From Mucilaginibacter sp. Bleaf8 (GTDB lineage: Bacteria > Bacteroidota > Bacteroidia > Sphingobacteriales > Sphingobacteriaceae), in NCBI RefSeq assembly GCF_018390515.1, contig NZ_JAHBBK010000004.1, positions 62,001-126,000 on the forward strand: 64,000 nucleotides of DNA. The letters are read 5' to 3'. The notes beneath the pieces were generated by a model. It saw nothing but the letters and a program-made list of their open reading frames with translations. It was not told the DNA's origin and made no database searches. A program made the translations under genes and the position numbers. Positions 35,093 to 44,214 of the stretch are shown here, piece after piece. Every line of letters begins with the position of its first letter. Position 1 is the stretch's first letter.

Positions 35093-37204
35093 ATGTCAAG
35101 AGATCTTAAATATACAAGAAACATTGGTATTGCCGCTCACATTGATGCCGGTAAAACCACTACTACTGAGCGTATCCTTTACTATGCTGGTGTAAGCCAC
35201 AAAATTGGTGAGGTACACGAAGGTGCAGCTACCATGGACTGGATGGCACAGGAGCAGGAGCGTGGTATTACCATCACTTCGGCTGCTACTACCGTATTCT
35301 GGAACTATCGTGGTGATAAATATCAGGTAAACGTAATCGATACCCCAGGACACGTGGACTTTACCGTAGAGGTAAACCGTTCACTGCGTGTACTGGACGG
35401 TTTAGTGTTCCTGTTCTCGGCAGTTGACGGTGTTGAGCCTCAGTCAGAAACTAACTGGCGTTTGGCTAACAACTACAACGTACCACGTATCGGTTTCGTT
35501 AACAAAATGGACCGTTCAGGTGCTGATTTCCTGAAAGTTGTTAAGCAAGTACGTGATATGTTGGGTAGCCACGCGGTGCCTCTGCAAATCCCTATCGGTG
35601 CTGAAGACAACTTTAAAGGTGTGGTTGACTTAATCAACTTCCGTGGTGTGGTTTGGAATGAGCATGATAAAGGTATGACCTTTACCGAAGTGCCAATCCC
35701 TGACGACCTGATTGACGAAGCTACTGAGTGGAGAGAAAAATTACTGGAAGCTGTTGCTGAGTATGACGATACGTTAATGGAGAAATTCTTTGACGATCCG
35801 ACTACCATCACTGAGCGCGAAGTGTTGGACGCTTTACGCCAAGCTACTTTAGCTGGTAAAATCGTTCCGATGACTTGTGGTTCATCTTTCAAAAATAAAG
35901 GTGTACAAACCATGCTGGATTACGTGATGGAATTACTTCCTTCACCAATTGATTCAAAAGGTGTAGTTGGTACCAACCCTAACACTGGCGAAGAAATTTT
36001 AGTTAAACCAGACGTAAAAGAGCCGTTTGCTGCTTTAGCGTTTAAAATTGCAACCGACCCGTTTGTAGGCCGTTTGTGCTTTATCCGCGTTTACTCAGGT
36101 AACCTGGAAGCTGGTTCGTATGTGCATAACATGCGTTCAGATAACAAAGAGCGTATTTCACGTATCTTCCAAATGCACGCTAACAAGCAAAACCCTATCC
36201 CTAACGTAGGTGCAGGTGATATTGCTGCGGTAGTAGGCTTTAAAGATATCAAAACAGGTGATACCCTTTGCGACGAAAAGAACCCTATCGTTCTGGAGTC
36301 AATGGTATTCCCTGAGCCGGTTATCGGTTTAGCTATTGAGCCTAAAACTCAGGCCGACGTTGATAAACTGGGTATGGCTTTAGGTAAATTAGCTGAAGAG
36401 GATCCAACTTTCCGTGTAAACTCTGACGAAGAAACTGGTCAAACCGTTATTTCTGGTATGGGCGAGTTACACCTTGACATCATCATGGACCGCTTAAAAC
36501 GTGAGTTTAAAGTGGAAGTAAACCAAGGTGCTCCTCAGGTGGCTTATAAAGAGGCTATCACAGGTCAGGCGCAACACCGTGAAACTTATAAGAAACAAAC
36601 CGGTGGTCGTGGTAAATTCGCTGATATTCAAATCATCGTTTCTCCTGCCGACGAAGGTAAAGAAGGTTTACAGTTTGTGAACGAAATCACTGGTGGTGCT
36701 ATCCCTCGTGAGTTCATTCCATCTGTTGAAAAAGGCTTTGCTGCTGCTATGGCAAATGGTGTATTAGCCGGCTATCCTTTAACCAGCTTAAAAGTACGTT
36801 TGATTGATGGTTCATTCCACGCAGTCGATTCTGATGCATTATCTTTCGAGATTGCAGCACGTTCGGCTTACCGCGAGGCATTACCGAAATGTCGTCCTGT
36901 ACTGTTAGAGCCAATCATGAAAATCGAAATCTTAACCCCTGAAGAAAACATGGGTGATGTAATCGGTGACATGAACCGTCGTCGTGGCCAGCTGCAAGGT
37001 ATGGACAGCCGTAACGGTGCTCAGGTAATTAAAGCGATGGTTCCACTTTCTGAAATGTTTGGTTACGTAACACAGTTACGTACTATCACATCAGGTCGTG
37101 CAACATCAACCATGGAGTTTGACCATTATGAAGAAGCACCACGTAACGTACAAGAAGAAGTGGTTGCCAAATCAAAAGGTAAATCAAAAGGCGCTATTGC
37201 TTAA
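35093..37204 (+). CDS. fusA: Elongation factor G
   Basis: EF-G is the translocation GTPase. The ATG at 35093 (MSRDLKYTRNIGIAAHID) is chosen over an upstream TTG. The 703-residue protein has the P-loop AHIDAGKTT, DTPGHVDF (G3), NKMDRSGAD (G4) and the five-domain length. The C-terminal domain ends with a short Lys/Ser-rich tail. No tuf gene is nearby, as is usual in this phylum. Confidence 0.97.
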   Translation: MSRDLKYTRNIGIAAHIDAGKTTTTERILYYAGVSHKIGEVHEGAATMDWMAQEQERGITITSAATTVFWNYRGDKYQVNVIDTPGHVDFTVEVNRSLRVLDGLVFLFSAVDGVEPQSETNWRLANNYNVPRIGFVNKMDRSGADFLKVVKQVRDMLGSHAVPLQIPIGAEDNFKGVVDLINFRGVVWNEHDKGMTFTEVPIPDDLIDEATEWREKLLEAVAEYDDTLMEKFFDDPTTITEREVLDALRQATLAGKIVPMTCGSSFKNKGVQTMLDYVMELLPSPIDSKGVVGTNPNTGEEILVKPDVKEPFAALAFKIATDPFVGRLCFIRVYSGNLEAGSYVHNMRSDNKERISRIFQMHANKQNPIPNVGAGDIAAVVGFKDIKTGDTLCDEKNPIVLESMVFPEPVIGLAIEPKTQADVDKLGMALGKLAEEDPTFRVNSDEETGQTVISGMGELHLDIIMDRLKREFKVEVNQGAPQVAYKEAITGQAQHRETYKKQTGGRGKFADIQIIVSPADEGKEGLQFVNEITGGAIPREFIPSVEKGFAAAMANGVLAGYPLTSLKVRLIDGSFHAVDSDALSFEIAARSAYREALPKCRPVLLEPIMKIEILTPEENMGDVIGDMNRRRGQLQGMDSRNGAQVIKAMVPLSEMFGYVTQLRTITSGRATSTMEFDHYEEAPRNVQEEVVAKSKGKSKGAIA

Positions 37205-37218
37205 TTAAATGCAATTAA

Positions 37219-37251
37219 ACAGATGTGTTGATTTTATATCAGCACATCTGT
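37219..37251 (+). other. Hairpin between fusA and rpsJ
   Basis: ACAGATGTG and CACATCTGT form a 9-bp stem around a 15-base AT-rich loop, without a T-tract. It may be an mRNA processing or attenuation structure; a complete terminator is unlikely because rpsJ has no visible promoter. Confidence 0.5.
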
Positions 37252-37312
37252 AAATAAATAACCGCCATGCTGTAATAAATAGCTCTTACACATGGTTTAA
37301 ACAAACAACAAA

Positions 37313-37618
37313 ATGAGCCAAAGAATCAGAATCAAATTAAAATCTTACGATTATAACTTGGTTGATAAATCAGCTGAGAAAATCGTAAAAACTGTAAAGC
37401 CAACCGGCGCTGTAGTAAGCGGTCCGCTTCCTTTACCTACTGAAAAGAAAACTTTTACTGTATTACGTTCACCACACGTAAACAAAAAAGCGCGTGAGCA
37501 ATTCCAACTGTGCAGCTACAAACGCCTGCTGGATATTTACAGCTCTAACTCTAAAACAGTAGACGCTTTAATGAAACTTGAATTACCTAGCGGTGTTGAA
37601 GTTGAAATCAAAGTGTGA
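37313..37618 (+). CDS. rpsJ: Ribosomal protein uS10
   Basis: S10 (101 residues, normal length) is recognised from MSQRIRIKLKSYDYNLVD, SGPLPLPTEKKTFTVLRSPH and the KLELPSGVEVEIKV end. S10 normally heads the S10 cluster directly before rplC. Here it ends the str transcript with a terminator, and rplC follows only 5 kb later. Confidence 0.97.
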   Translation: MSQRIRIKLKSYDYNLVDKSAEKIVKTVKPTGAVVSGPLPLPTEKKTFTVLRSPHVNKKAREQFQLCSYKRLLDIYSSNSKTVDALMKLELPSGVEVEIKV

Positions 37619-37646
37619 GTTTTTGATTTTATAATGATACTTCAAA

Positions 37647-37680
37647 CAAAGGCTGCCTTGCAAAAGGCAGCCTTTGTTGT
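37647..37680 (+). terminator. Terminator after rpsJ
   Basis: CAAAGGCTGCCTT and AAGGCAGCCTTTG form a perfect 13-bp stem with a 4-base loop, followed by TTGTTTTT. It separates the str group from the rest of the ribosomal superoperon. Confidence 0.9.
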
Positions 37681-37845
37681 TTTTAGCCTGTTCGGTACTG
37701 AACGTGCATTTGTATCGCAAGCGAACACCTTCTGTTACCTGGGGTGGTCTTAATATTCAGGTAATCAGTTGTTTATGCTACAGGCATCGTTTTGGTATCT
37801 TTCCTTGTAAACAGTATAATCGTATATTACTAACCGTTATCACTT

Positions 37846-40215
37846 ATGCTTAAAAATTACATTACCATAGCCTGGCGCAGTCTGCTTAAAAATAAAGTTT
37901 ACTCATCAATTAATATCTGGGGCTTAGCATTAGGTATGGCCGTATCCATGCTAATTGGATTGTGGATTTATGATGAAATGTCGTATGATACCTATCATCA
38001 AAATTACAAGACCATAATGCAGGTAATGAATACACAGACCTTTAATGGTCATGTGAGCACAAGCGAATCAGTATCCATACCCTTAGCTAAAGAACTTAAA
38101 ACGAAGTTTCCTCAGGACTTTAAACGTTTGGCTTTAGCATCATGGGATGAAACTTATGTACTCAAAACTGGTGATAAAAGCATGTCGGGTAAAGGTATGT
38201 GGGTTCAGGCTGATTTGCCGGAGATGCTGACTTTAAAAATGGTTAAAGGGAGCCGTAATGCACTGGCCGATCCTTCATCGGCTATTATCAACCAATCACT
38301 TGCCAAGGCCCTGTTTGGTAATATGGATCCGATGTCTAAAACGGTACGGATTAATGACATGGAGGATGTAAAAATTGCTGGTGTATATGAAGATATGCCT
38401 TATAATACCAAATTTAATGAAGTGCAAATTTTCATGCCCTGGGGTAAGTATGCTAAAATGGATTGGATAAAGAATTCTCAAGATAATTGGGGAAATCATA
38501 GTTGGCAGTTATTTGCTCAGGTGCATGAAAATGCTGATCTGAAAAAGATCAATGCCGAAATCAAGGATTTGGAGAAAGTACATTTTAAAGAAGGAAATGC
38601 CGAGATGCAATTGCATCCTATGCCCCGCTGGCACTTATATAGCGAGTTTGTAAACGGTAAATCGGTTGGTGGTCGTATCCAGTTTGTGTGGCTGTTTGGC
38701 ATTATCGGGATTTTTGTGCTGTTACTTGCCTGTATCAACTTCATGAACCTAAGTACCGCACGTAGTGAGAAAAGAGCAAAGGAGGTAGGTATACGTAAAG
38801 CAATAGGCTCTATGCGTAAACAAGTGATAGCTCAGTTCTTAAGCGAATCATTAGTGATGGCTTTACTGGCATTTGTGCTATGTGTTATTTTAGTACTGAT
38901 TTGCCTGCCTTTGTTTAATAGTCTATCAGACAAACGTATTCAACTCCCATGGGGAAGCCCTGTGTTTTGGATAGTGTCGTTGTTCTTTACCATGCTTACG
39001 GGTATCATATCGGGTAGTTATCCGGCATTTTACTTATCCAGCTTCAATCCGGTCAAAGTTTTAAAGGGCACATTTAAAGCCGGGCGATATGCCACCCTGC
39101 CACGCAAAGTGCTGGTTGTGATCCAGTTTACTGTTTCGGTAACATTGATTATAGGCACCATCATCGTTTTCAAGCAAATACAGCATGCCAAGAACAGGCC
39201 GGTGGGTTACAGTCGCGACGGATTAATTATGGTGGAAATGAATACGCCCGCCTTACGGGGGCATTACGATGCTATACGGGGAGATCTGCTTAGAACAGGC
39301 GCCGTGGCTAATATGGCTCAGTCATCCAGTCCGTCAACATCCGTGAATAGTAATCAGATTGGTTTTGAGTGGGAAGGTATGGAACCTAACAGCAGTCCAC
39401 TGTTGGGAACAATCGCTGTTACGCCAGATTTTGGAAATACCATCAACTGGCAAATTAAACAGGGGCGCGACTTTTCGCGCAGTTTCTCTACGGACACATC
39501 TGCGGCCATTATTAACGAAGCTTCAGCAAAAATGATTGGCTTTAAAAATCCCATAGGGAAAATAATTAAGTTTAATGGCAAGCCACTTACCATTGTGGGC
39601 GTTATAAAAGATATGGTAATGGATTCGCCTTATATACCGGTACAGCCAACTATTTTTATGGTTAGTTACGAGTGGTCAAATGTGATTACGATCAGACTGA
39701 AACCCGATATGCCGGTACGAGATGCGTTAGCCCGGATTGAACCGGCGTTTAAGAAGTTTAACCCGGATAGCCCTTTTGATTATAAGTTTGTGGATGATGA
39801 CTATGCGAAGAAGTTCGCTAACGAAGAACGTATAGGCAACCTGGCCACCTTCTTCGCCATATTAGCCATATTTATATCTTGTTTGGGTTTATTTGGTTTG
39901 GCCTCGTTTGTGGCCGAGCAGCGTGTGAAAGAAATTGGCGTACGCAAGGTGCTCGGTGCATCAGTATATAACTTATGGCGCATGCTGTCTACTGATTTTA
40001 TAACGCTGGTGCTTATATCCTGCTTTATTGCCATACCCATTGCATGGTATAGCTTAAACCAGTGGTTACAGCGGTATGAATACCGTACAGATACATCGTG
40101 GTGGATATTTGCAGCAGCTGTTGCCGGAGCCTTATTGATCACATTGCTAACTGTAAGCTTTCAGGCTATCAAAGCAGCAGTTACCAATCCGGTAAAAAGC
40201 CTCAGAGCAGAGTAG
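37846..40215 (+). CDS. ABC transporter permease of the MacB/FtsX family
   Basis: The 789-residue protein has the duplicated Bacteroidota layout: a first membrane helix (about 20-42), a MacB_PCD periplasmic domain, and three FtsX helices starting near residue 280 with the RSEKRAKEVGIRKAIGSMR motif. A second half then repeats it (helix near 425, periplasmic domain, three helices with ASFVAEQRVKEIGVRKVLGAS near residue 690). The E/K-x-G-[IV]-RK-[AV]-[IL]-G loop is the coupling helix that contacts an ATPase. No ATPase gene is adjacent, so the partner is encoded elsewhere. Homologues are linked to export of peptides or lipoproteins, but the substrate here is unknown. Confidence 0.85.
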   Translation: MLKNYITIAWRSLLKNKVYSSINIWGLALGMAVSMLIGLWIYDEMSYDTYHQNYKTIMQVMNTQTFNGHVSTSESVSIPLAKELKTKFPQDFKRLALASWDETYVLKTGDKSMSGKGMWVQADLPEMLTLKMVKGSRNALADPSSAIINQSLAKALFGNMDPMSKTVRINDMEDVKIAGVYEDMPYNTKFNEVQIFMPWGKYAKMDWIKNSQDNWGNHSWQLFAQVHENADLKKINAEIKDLEKVHFKEGNAEMQLHPMPRWHLYSEFVNGKSVGGRIQFVWLFGIIGIFVLLLACINFMNLSTARSEKRAKEVGIRKAIGSMRKQVIAQFLSESLVMALLAFVLCVILVLICLPLFNSLSDKRIQLPWGSPVFWIVSLFFTMLTGIISGSYPAFYLSSFNPVKVLKGTFKAGRYATLPRKVLVVIQFTVSVTLIIGTIIVFKQIQHAKNRPVGYSRDGLIMVEMNTPALRGHYDAIRGDLLRTGAVANMAQSSSPSTSVNSNQIGFEWEGMEPNSSPLLGTIAVTPDFGNTINWQIKQGRDFSRSFSTDTSAAIINEASAKMIGFKNPIGKIIKFNGKPLTIVGVIKDMVMDSPYIPVQPTIFMVSYEWSNVITIRLKPDMPVRDALARIEPAFKKFNPDSPFDYKFVDDDYAKKFANEERIGNLATFFAILAIFISCLGLFGLASFVAEQRVKEIGVRKVLGASVYNLWRMLSTDFITLVLISCFIAIPIAWYSLNQWLQRYEYRTDTSWWIFAAAVAGALLITLLTVSFQAIKAAVTNPVKSLRAE

Positions 40216-40225
40216 GACACCTACT

Positions 40226-40272
40226 AACAGAAAGGGCAGATACTATTTAAAGATCTGCCCTTTCTGTTTTAT
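40226..40272. terminator. Bidirectional terminator between the permease and coiled-coil genes
   Basis: AACAGAAAGGGCAGAT and ATCTGCCCTTTCTGTT form a perfect 16-bp stem with a T-tract after it. The two flanking genes converge on it. Confidence 0.9.
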
Positions 40273-40283
40273 TGTATTTTAAG

Positions 40284-41021
40284 CTATCCTCTACCTAATA
40301 ACTCATCCAGTTTATTCCGCTCAGTTTGTAATTCGCGGGCGAGCTTTTTCTCTTTCTCATTGGCTTTGATCTTGTAAGATTTATACTCCTCATCAAGTTC
40401 ATCATAAAGCTTGGTACGGTAGCGGGCCTCGCGGCGGGCGCTGGCCGATTGTATGATAACTACAGTTGCAACTATACCAAATACAATAACCAAGCCCCAC
40501 ATAATCATGTTGTAGGTTGATTTTGATACGTCTACTCCCAGTAAGCTGATGGCATCAGCCTTTGAATTAGATTCGTTCAGGCTTTGTTCCTTAGCACTTA
40601 CGTCCGATTGCAGGTTTTCAACCGCTTTGCCCTGTGCTGATAGCTTTTGCTGCGCCTCCTTAAGCTTTCGGCGCTCGGTACGCAAGGAATCCATTAAGTT
40701 TTTATAAAAGGCAGATAGTTGCGGACGCTGATAGTTATATACCTTAGTTAGCAGATATTGATATTGTCCATTCAGGCTTTTATCGGTATTAACAACAGCG
40801 GGTTGTGTACCATAAGGCGTTCTGGCAGTTGGCTGATAAGTGGCTGCAGGTTTTGCTGCAGCAGCCGGTTTTTGCCAGCCCGATGGCTTAGGCGTGGCGG
40901 GTTTACGGCTGGCTCTTGCTGTATCTTGAGTATAGGCGGTTAGGCTTATTAAGGATAATACAACAGCCATTAAGGTATTCACAAAGCCGGACTTGTTCAT
41001 AGGTTGATTGCTCAATTTCAT
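40284..41021 (-). CDS. Coiled-coil membrane protein of unknown function
   Basis: The 245 residues comprise an N-terminal signal-like helix (VNTLMAVVLSLISLTAYTQ), an Ala/Pro/Lys-rich linker (about 35-80) and a long coiled coil (about 100-150; RTERRKLKEAQQKLSAQG). One transmembrane helix follows (IMWGLVIVFGIVATVVIIQS, about 173-192), then a second highly charged coiled coil up to the end. A periplasmic coil, a helix and a cytoplasmic coil are predicted. The first ATG (41021) is used; the one at 41000 gives a shorter signal. I recognise no family. Position between ribosomal blocks does not suggest a role. Confidence 0.65.
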   Translation of the reverse strand: MKLSNQPMNKSGFVNTLMAVVLSLISLTAYTQDTARASRKPATPKPSGWQKPAAAAKPAATYQPTARTPYGTQPAVVNTDKSLNGQYQYLLTKVYNYQRPQLSAFYKNLMDSLRTERRKLKEAQQKLSAQGKAVENLQSDVSAKEQSLNESNSKADAISLLGVDVSKSTYNMIMWGLVIVFGIVATVVIIQSASARREARYRTKLYDELDEEYKSYKIKANEKEKKLARELQTERNKLDELLGRG

Positions 41022-41154
41022 TCAATGTAAATTAAGTAAGTTTGAAATTGTTTAGAATGCCGCTACGTATTTTACTGCGGATGCTTTGCAGCTTCTAAAA
41101 AAACGAAAATAGCATATCCGTCTTAAATTTACCAATCATAATTATATTAGCGGC

Positions 41155-42408
41155 ATGAACATCGGAATTATAGGGCTGGGAGACATGGGAAAGGTTTATG
41201 CAAAAGCATTTGCTAAAGCCGGATACCGGGTATGTGGTTGTGACCTGCCGCAAAACCGCGAGGCGTTGGAGGAAGAACTGTCGTCTCTGAATATAACCTT
41301 AATGGATGATGGTAAACAAGTGTCGCGTATATCTGATCTTATTATTTATTCGGTTGAAGCTGAGCATATGGCCAAAGTAGTGGCAGAGTGTAGCGAATCA
41401 ACCAAATATGGTGCTATAGTAGCCGGCCAAACGTCGGTTAAAAGCCCTGAGATAGCTATCTTTGAAAACTATCTGCCTTCCGATGCGCAGATCATTACCT
41501 TCCATGCTATGCATGGCGGCGCTTTTGAGCCGGCAGGGCAAAAGTTAATTCTAATTCGCCACCGGGCCGATGATGCAGCCTACCAGCGCATGCTTAGTTT
41601 GTTTATTGCCATCGGTACGGATATCGTTGAGCTGGCCGACTATCATGAACATGATCGGATAGCTGCCGATACACAGGCCGTAACGCACGTAGGATTTGAA
41701 AGCATGGGTACCGCCTGGGCCTCTGCCGGCTTCTTCCCCTGGGAAAATGCTTCCTACCTGGGAGGGATTGATAATGTTAAGATCCTGATAACCCTCCGTA
41801 TATTCAGTTACAAGGCACACGTATATGCCGGCCTAGCTATATTGAATCCCTATGCCCGGCAGCATGTAAAACGTTATGCTCAATCCGAATCTGAGCTGTT
41901 CAAGCTGATGATCCGGGAAGATGAAGATACGTTCCGTAAAAGGCTATATGCCGCACGAGACTTTGTTTTTCATGAAAGCCGCGCACCTATAATGCTTAAT
42001 GACGCCATTATGGATGAATTTACCTTTCATGGCGAAGTAAATGAGCGTAAACCCAATTCGCACTTAAGTATATTAAGTATGGTTGATGCCTGGCACCATC
42101 TGGGCGTAAACCCTTATGATAATCTGATTGGCCAAACGCCGCCTTTTCGCCTGCGTTTAGGCATAGCCGAATACTTATTCAAGAATGAAGATCTGCTGGA
42201 AGAATCTATCCAAACCGCACTTTACGACAAATCTATACGGGGCGACGATCTGGAGTTTCACTCGGCTGTACGCGAATGGGCATCAATTATTAATTACGGC
42301 GATATAGAGGGGTATAAAAAGCATTTCAATCAGGTGCAGAATTTTTTCCAGGGGCGATTGCAGGATGGGCAGAAGCAGAGTGCAGATCTGATCAGGAGGC
42401 TAATGTAG
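41155..42408 (+). CDS. tyrA: Prephenate dehydrogenase, similar to the fungal Tyr1 type
   Basis: The 417-residue protein starts with a Rossmann NAD(P) loop (GIIGLGDMG, residues 3-11). The dehydrogenase core that follows includes GQTSVKSPEI, ITFHAMHGG and the very characteristic ADTQAVTHVGFESMGTAW. Later segments GGIDNVKI, HVYAGLAILNP and PNSHLSILSMVD also match, from memory, the yeast prephenate dehydrogenase Tyr1 (about 450 residues) much better than the shorter bacterial TyrA. The reaction would be oxidative decarboxylation of prephenate to 4-hydroxyphenylpyruvate in tyrosine synthesis. No chorismate mutase or ACT domain is fused. It stands alone between ribosomal gene blocks; no other aromatic pathway gene is in the window. 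Confidence 0.8.
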   Translation: MNIGIIGLGDMGKVYAKAFAKAGYRVCGCDLPQNREALEEELSSLNITLMDDGKQVSRISDLIIYSVEAEHMAKVVAECSESTKYGAIVAGQTSVKSPEIAIFENYLPSDAQIITFHAMHGGAFEPAGQKLILIRHRADDAAYQRMLSLFIAIGTDIVELADYHEHDRIAADTQAVTHVGFESMGTAWASAGFFPWENASYLGGIDNVKILITLRIFSYKAHVYAGLAILNPYARQHVKRYAQSESELFKLMIREDEDTFRKRLYAARDFVFHESRAPIMLNDAIMDEFTFHGEVNERKPNSHLSILSMVDAWHHLGVNPYDNLIGQTPPFRLRLGIAEYLFKNEDLLEESIQTALYDKSIRGDDLEFHSAVREWASIINYGDIEGYKKHFNQVQNFFQGRLQDGQKQSADLIRRLM

Positions 42409-42560
42409 CCGTGCAAAACGCCAAAAATACATCAAAGTTTTTAACCCTATGTAACAAATAAGCACCTCTATCCTAAAGTGGGCTGTTTGGTGCCAAAATT
42501 TCTGACGCTTTTTGACTGAGAATCAGACTAAAAAACTACAAAAAATTATTTTGTAACTGT

Positions 42561-42590
42561 TTGATAGTTAATTAAAATTCTCTATCTTTG
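42561..42590 (+). promoter_or_regulatory. Promoter of the rplC ribosomal operon
   Basis: TTG (42561-42563, preceded by T), exactly 19 bases and TATCTTTG (42583-42590) make a textbook Bacteroidota promoter. It is followed by CCGTCCC, the GC-rich start region seen at other ribosomal promoters in this window. Confidence 0.85.
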
Positions 42591-42596
42591 CCGTCC

Positions 42597-42664
42597 CTTT
42601 CGGGGGCAACTATGCCTTGAACGAAGCCCTACTGCTTCGATGGGCAAAACAAAAAAACAAAAAA
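42597..42664 (+). promoter_or_regulatory. Structured leader of the rplC operon
   Basis: The leader of about 65 bases contains a CCC/GGG pairing near its 5' end and a hairpin at 42613-42646. That hairpin has inner stem CGAAGC/GCTTCG and outer TGCC/GGCA, followed by an A-rich single-stranded run to the ATG. It is a candidate for autoregulation by a ribosomal protein of the operon, such as L3 or L4. This is inference only. Confidence 0.45.
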
Positions 42665-43282
42665 ATGTCAGGAATTATTGGTAAAAAAGTAGGAATGACC
42701 AGCATTTTCGATGAGGCAGGAAAGAATATTCCTTGTACAGTAATCGAAGCTGGGCCTTGTGTAGTTACACAAGTGAAGTCTGTTGAAGCAGACGGGTATG
42801 CAGCTGTTCAGCTGGCATATGATGAGCAAAAAGAAAAAAACACCCCTGCTCCTTTAAAAGGCCACTTCCAAAAAGCAAACACTACGCCTAAACGCAAAGT
42901 GGTTGAATTCAAAACCTTCGTAGACGAAAAAACTCTTGGTGACACTGTTACTGTTGAGATTTTTGCTGCCGGAGATTTTGTGGATGTGGTAGGTACCTCA
43001 AAAGGTAAAGGTTTTCAGGGTGTTGTAAAACGTCACGGTTTCGGTGGTGTGGGTATGCAAACTCACGGTCAGCATAACCGTTTGCGTGCGCCAGGTTCAC
43101 TGGGTGCTTCATCATGGCCTTCACGCGTATTTAAAGGTATGCGTATGGCCGGTCAAACTGGTAATGTTCGTGTTAAAGTACAAAACCTTGAAGTGGTTAA
43201 AGTATTTGCTGAGCAAAACCTGCTGGTAGTTAAAGGTTCTATCCCAGGAGCTAAAGGTTCATTCGTAATCGTAGACAAATAA
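42665..43282 (+). CDS. rplC: Ribosomal protein uL3
   Basis: The ATG at 42665 (MSGIIGKKVGMTSIF) is the conserved start; upstream in-frame codons fall in the leader. The 205 residues contain SKGKGFQGVVKRHGF and the Gln-methylation region GMQTHGQHNRLRAPGS, which reaches toward the peptidyl-transferase centre. It is the first gene of the second ribosomal block. Confidence 0.97.
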   Translation: MSGIIGKKVGMTSIFDEAGKNIPCTVIEAGPCVVTQVKSVEADGYAAVQLAYDEQKEKNTPAPLKGHFQKANTTPKRKVVEFKTFVDEKTLGDTVTVEIFAAGDFVDVVGTSKGKGFQGVVKRHGFGGVGMQTHGQHNRLRAPGSLGASSWPSRVFKGMRMAGQTGNVRVKVQNLEVVKVFAEQNLLVVKGSIPGAKGSFVIVDK

Positions 43283-43283
43283 G

Positions 43284-43913
43284 ATGGAAGTTAATGTATT
43301 AAATGTATCAGGTAAAGAAACAGGTGCCAAGGTGCAGCTTCCTGATTCGGTTTTCGGTGTCGAACCTAACGATCATGCTATCTATCTTGATGTTAAGCAA
43401 TTTTTAGCTAACCAACGTCAAGGTACACACAAAGCAAAACAACGTAACGAAATTGCAGGTTCAACCCGCAAATTACATAAACAAAAAGGTACTGGTGGTG
43501 CCCGTGCAGGTAGCATCAAATCTCCTTTGTTTAACGGTGGTGGCCGTGTATTCGGTCCGCAACCTCGCGACTATAGCTTTAAGCTGAACAAAAAGCTTAA
43601 ACAACTGGCTCGTAAATCAGCACTGACCTATAAAGCTCAGGATAACAGCATCGTAGTTTTAGAAGATTTTAACTTTGATTCAGTTAAAACTAAAAACTAC
43701 GTACAACTGGTAGCCGACTTGAATTTCACTAACGAAAAAACATTGCTGGTACTGCCTGCTGCTAATAACAATATTTATTTATCAAGCAGAAACCTGAAAA
43801 AAGCAAAAGTTATCACTGCTGATCAGTTAAGCACTTATGATGTGTTAAACGCTGGCAAGCTGTTATTAACTACTGGTTCTGTTAAAACTCTGGAGGAAGC
43901 GTTCGCTAAGTAA
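43284..43913 (+). CDS. rplD: Ribosomal protein uL4
   Basis: The 209 residues show GTHKAKQRNEIAGS and QKGTGGARAGSIKSP, the extended loop that lines the exit tunnel, and a C-terminal globular part. In E. coli L4 also represses its own operon through the mRNA leader. One base separates it from rplC. Confidence 0.97.
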   Translation: MEVNVLNVSGKETGAKVQLPDSVFGVEPNDHAIYLDVKQFLANQRQGTHKAKQRNEIAGSTRKLHKQKGTGGARAGSIKSPLFNGGGRVFGPQPRDYSFKLNKKLKQLARKSALTYKAQDNSIVVLEDFNFDSVKTKNYVQLVADLNFTNEKTLLVLPAANNNIYLSSRNLKKAKVITADQLSTYDVLNAGKLLLTTGSVKTLEEAFAK

Positions 43914-43915
43914 TT

Positions 43916-44206
43916 ATGGAGATATTAAAAAAACCTTTACTTACTGAAAAAGTATCTCTGCTAACAGAGAAACTTAATCGTTATGCTTTTAAAGTTGATC
44001 CCAGAGCTAACAAAATTCAGATCAAGGGAGCAATTGAAGCAATGTATGGTGTGAATGTGAAAGCAGTAAACACTATGAAATATTCTGGCAAGCTGAAAAG
44101 CCGCTACACTAAAGCAGGTACCGTAACTGGTCGTCCAGCTGCTTTCAAAAAAGCGATTATAACTTTACAGGATGGTGAAACAATAGATTTTTATAGCACT
44201 ATATAA
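43916..44206 (+). CDS. rplW: Ribosomal protein uL23
   Basis: The 96-residue protein begins MEILKKPLLTEKVSLL and contains the VDPRANKIQIKGAIE helix start. L23 sits at the tunnel exit and docks signal recognition particle and trigger factor. It follows rplD by 2 bp. Confidence 0.96.
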   Translation: MEILKKPLLTEKVSLLTEKLNRYAFKVDPRANKIQIKGAIEAMYGVNVKAVNTMKYSGKLKSRYTKAGTVTGRPAAFKKAIITLQDGETIDFYSTI

Positions 44207-44214
44207 AAAGAGAA

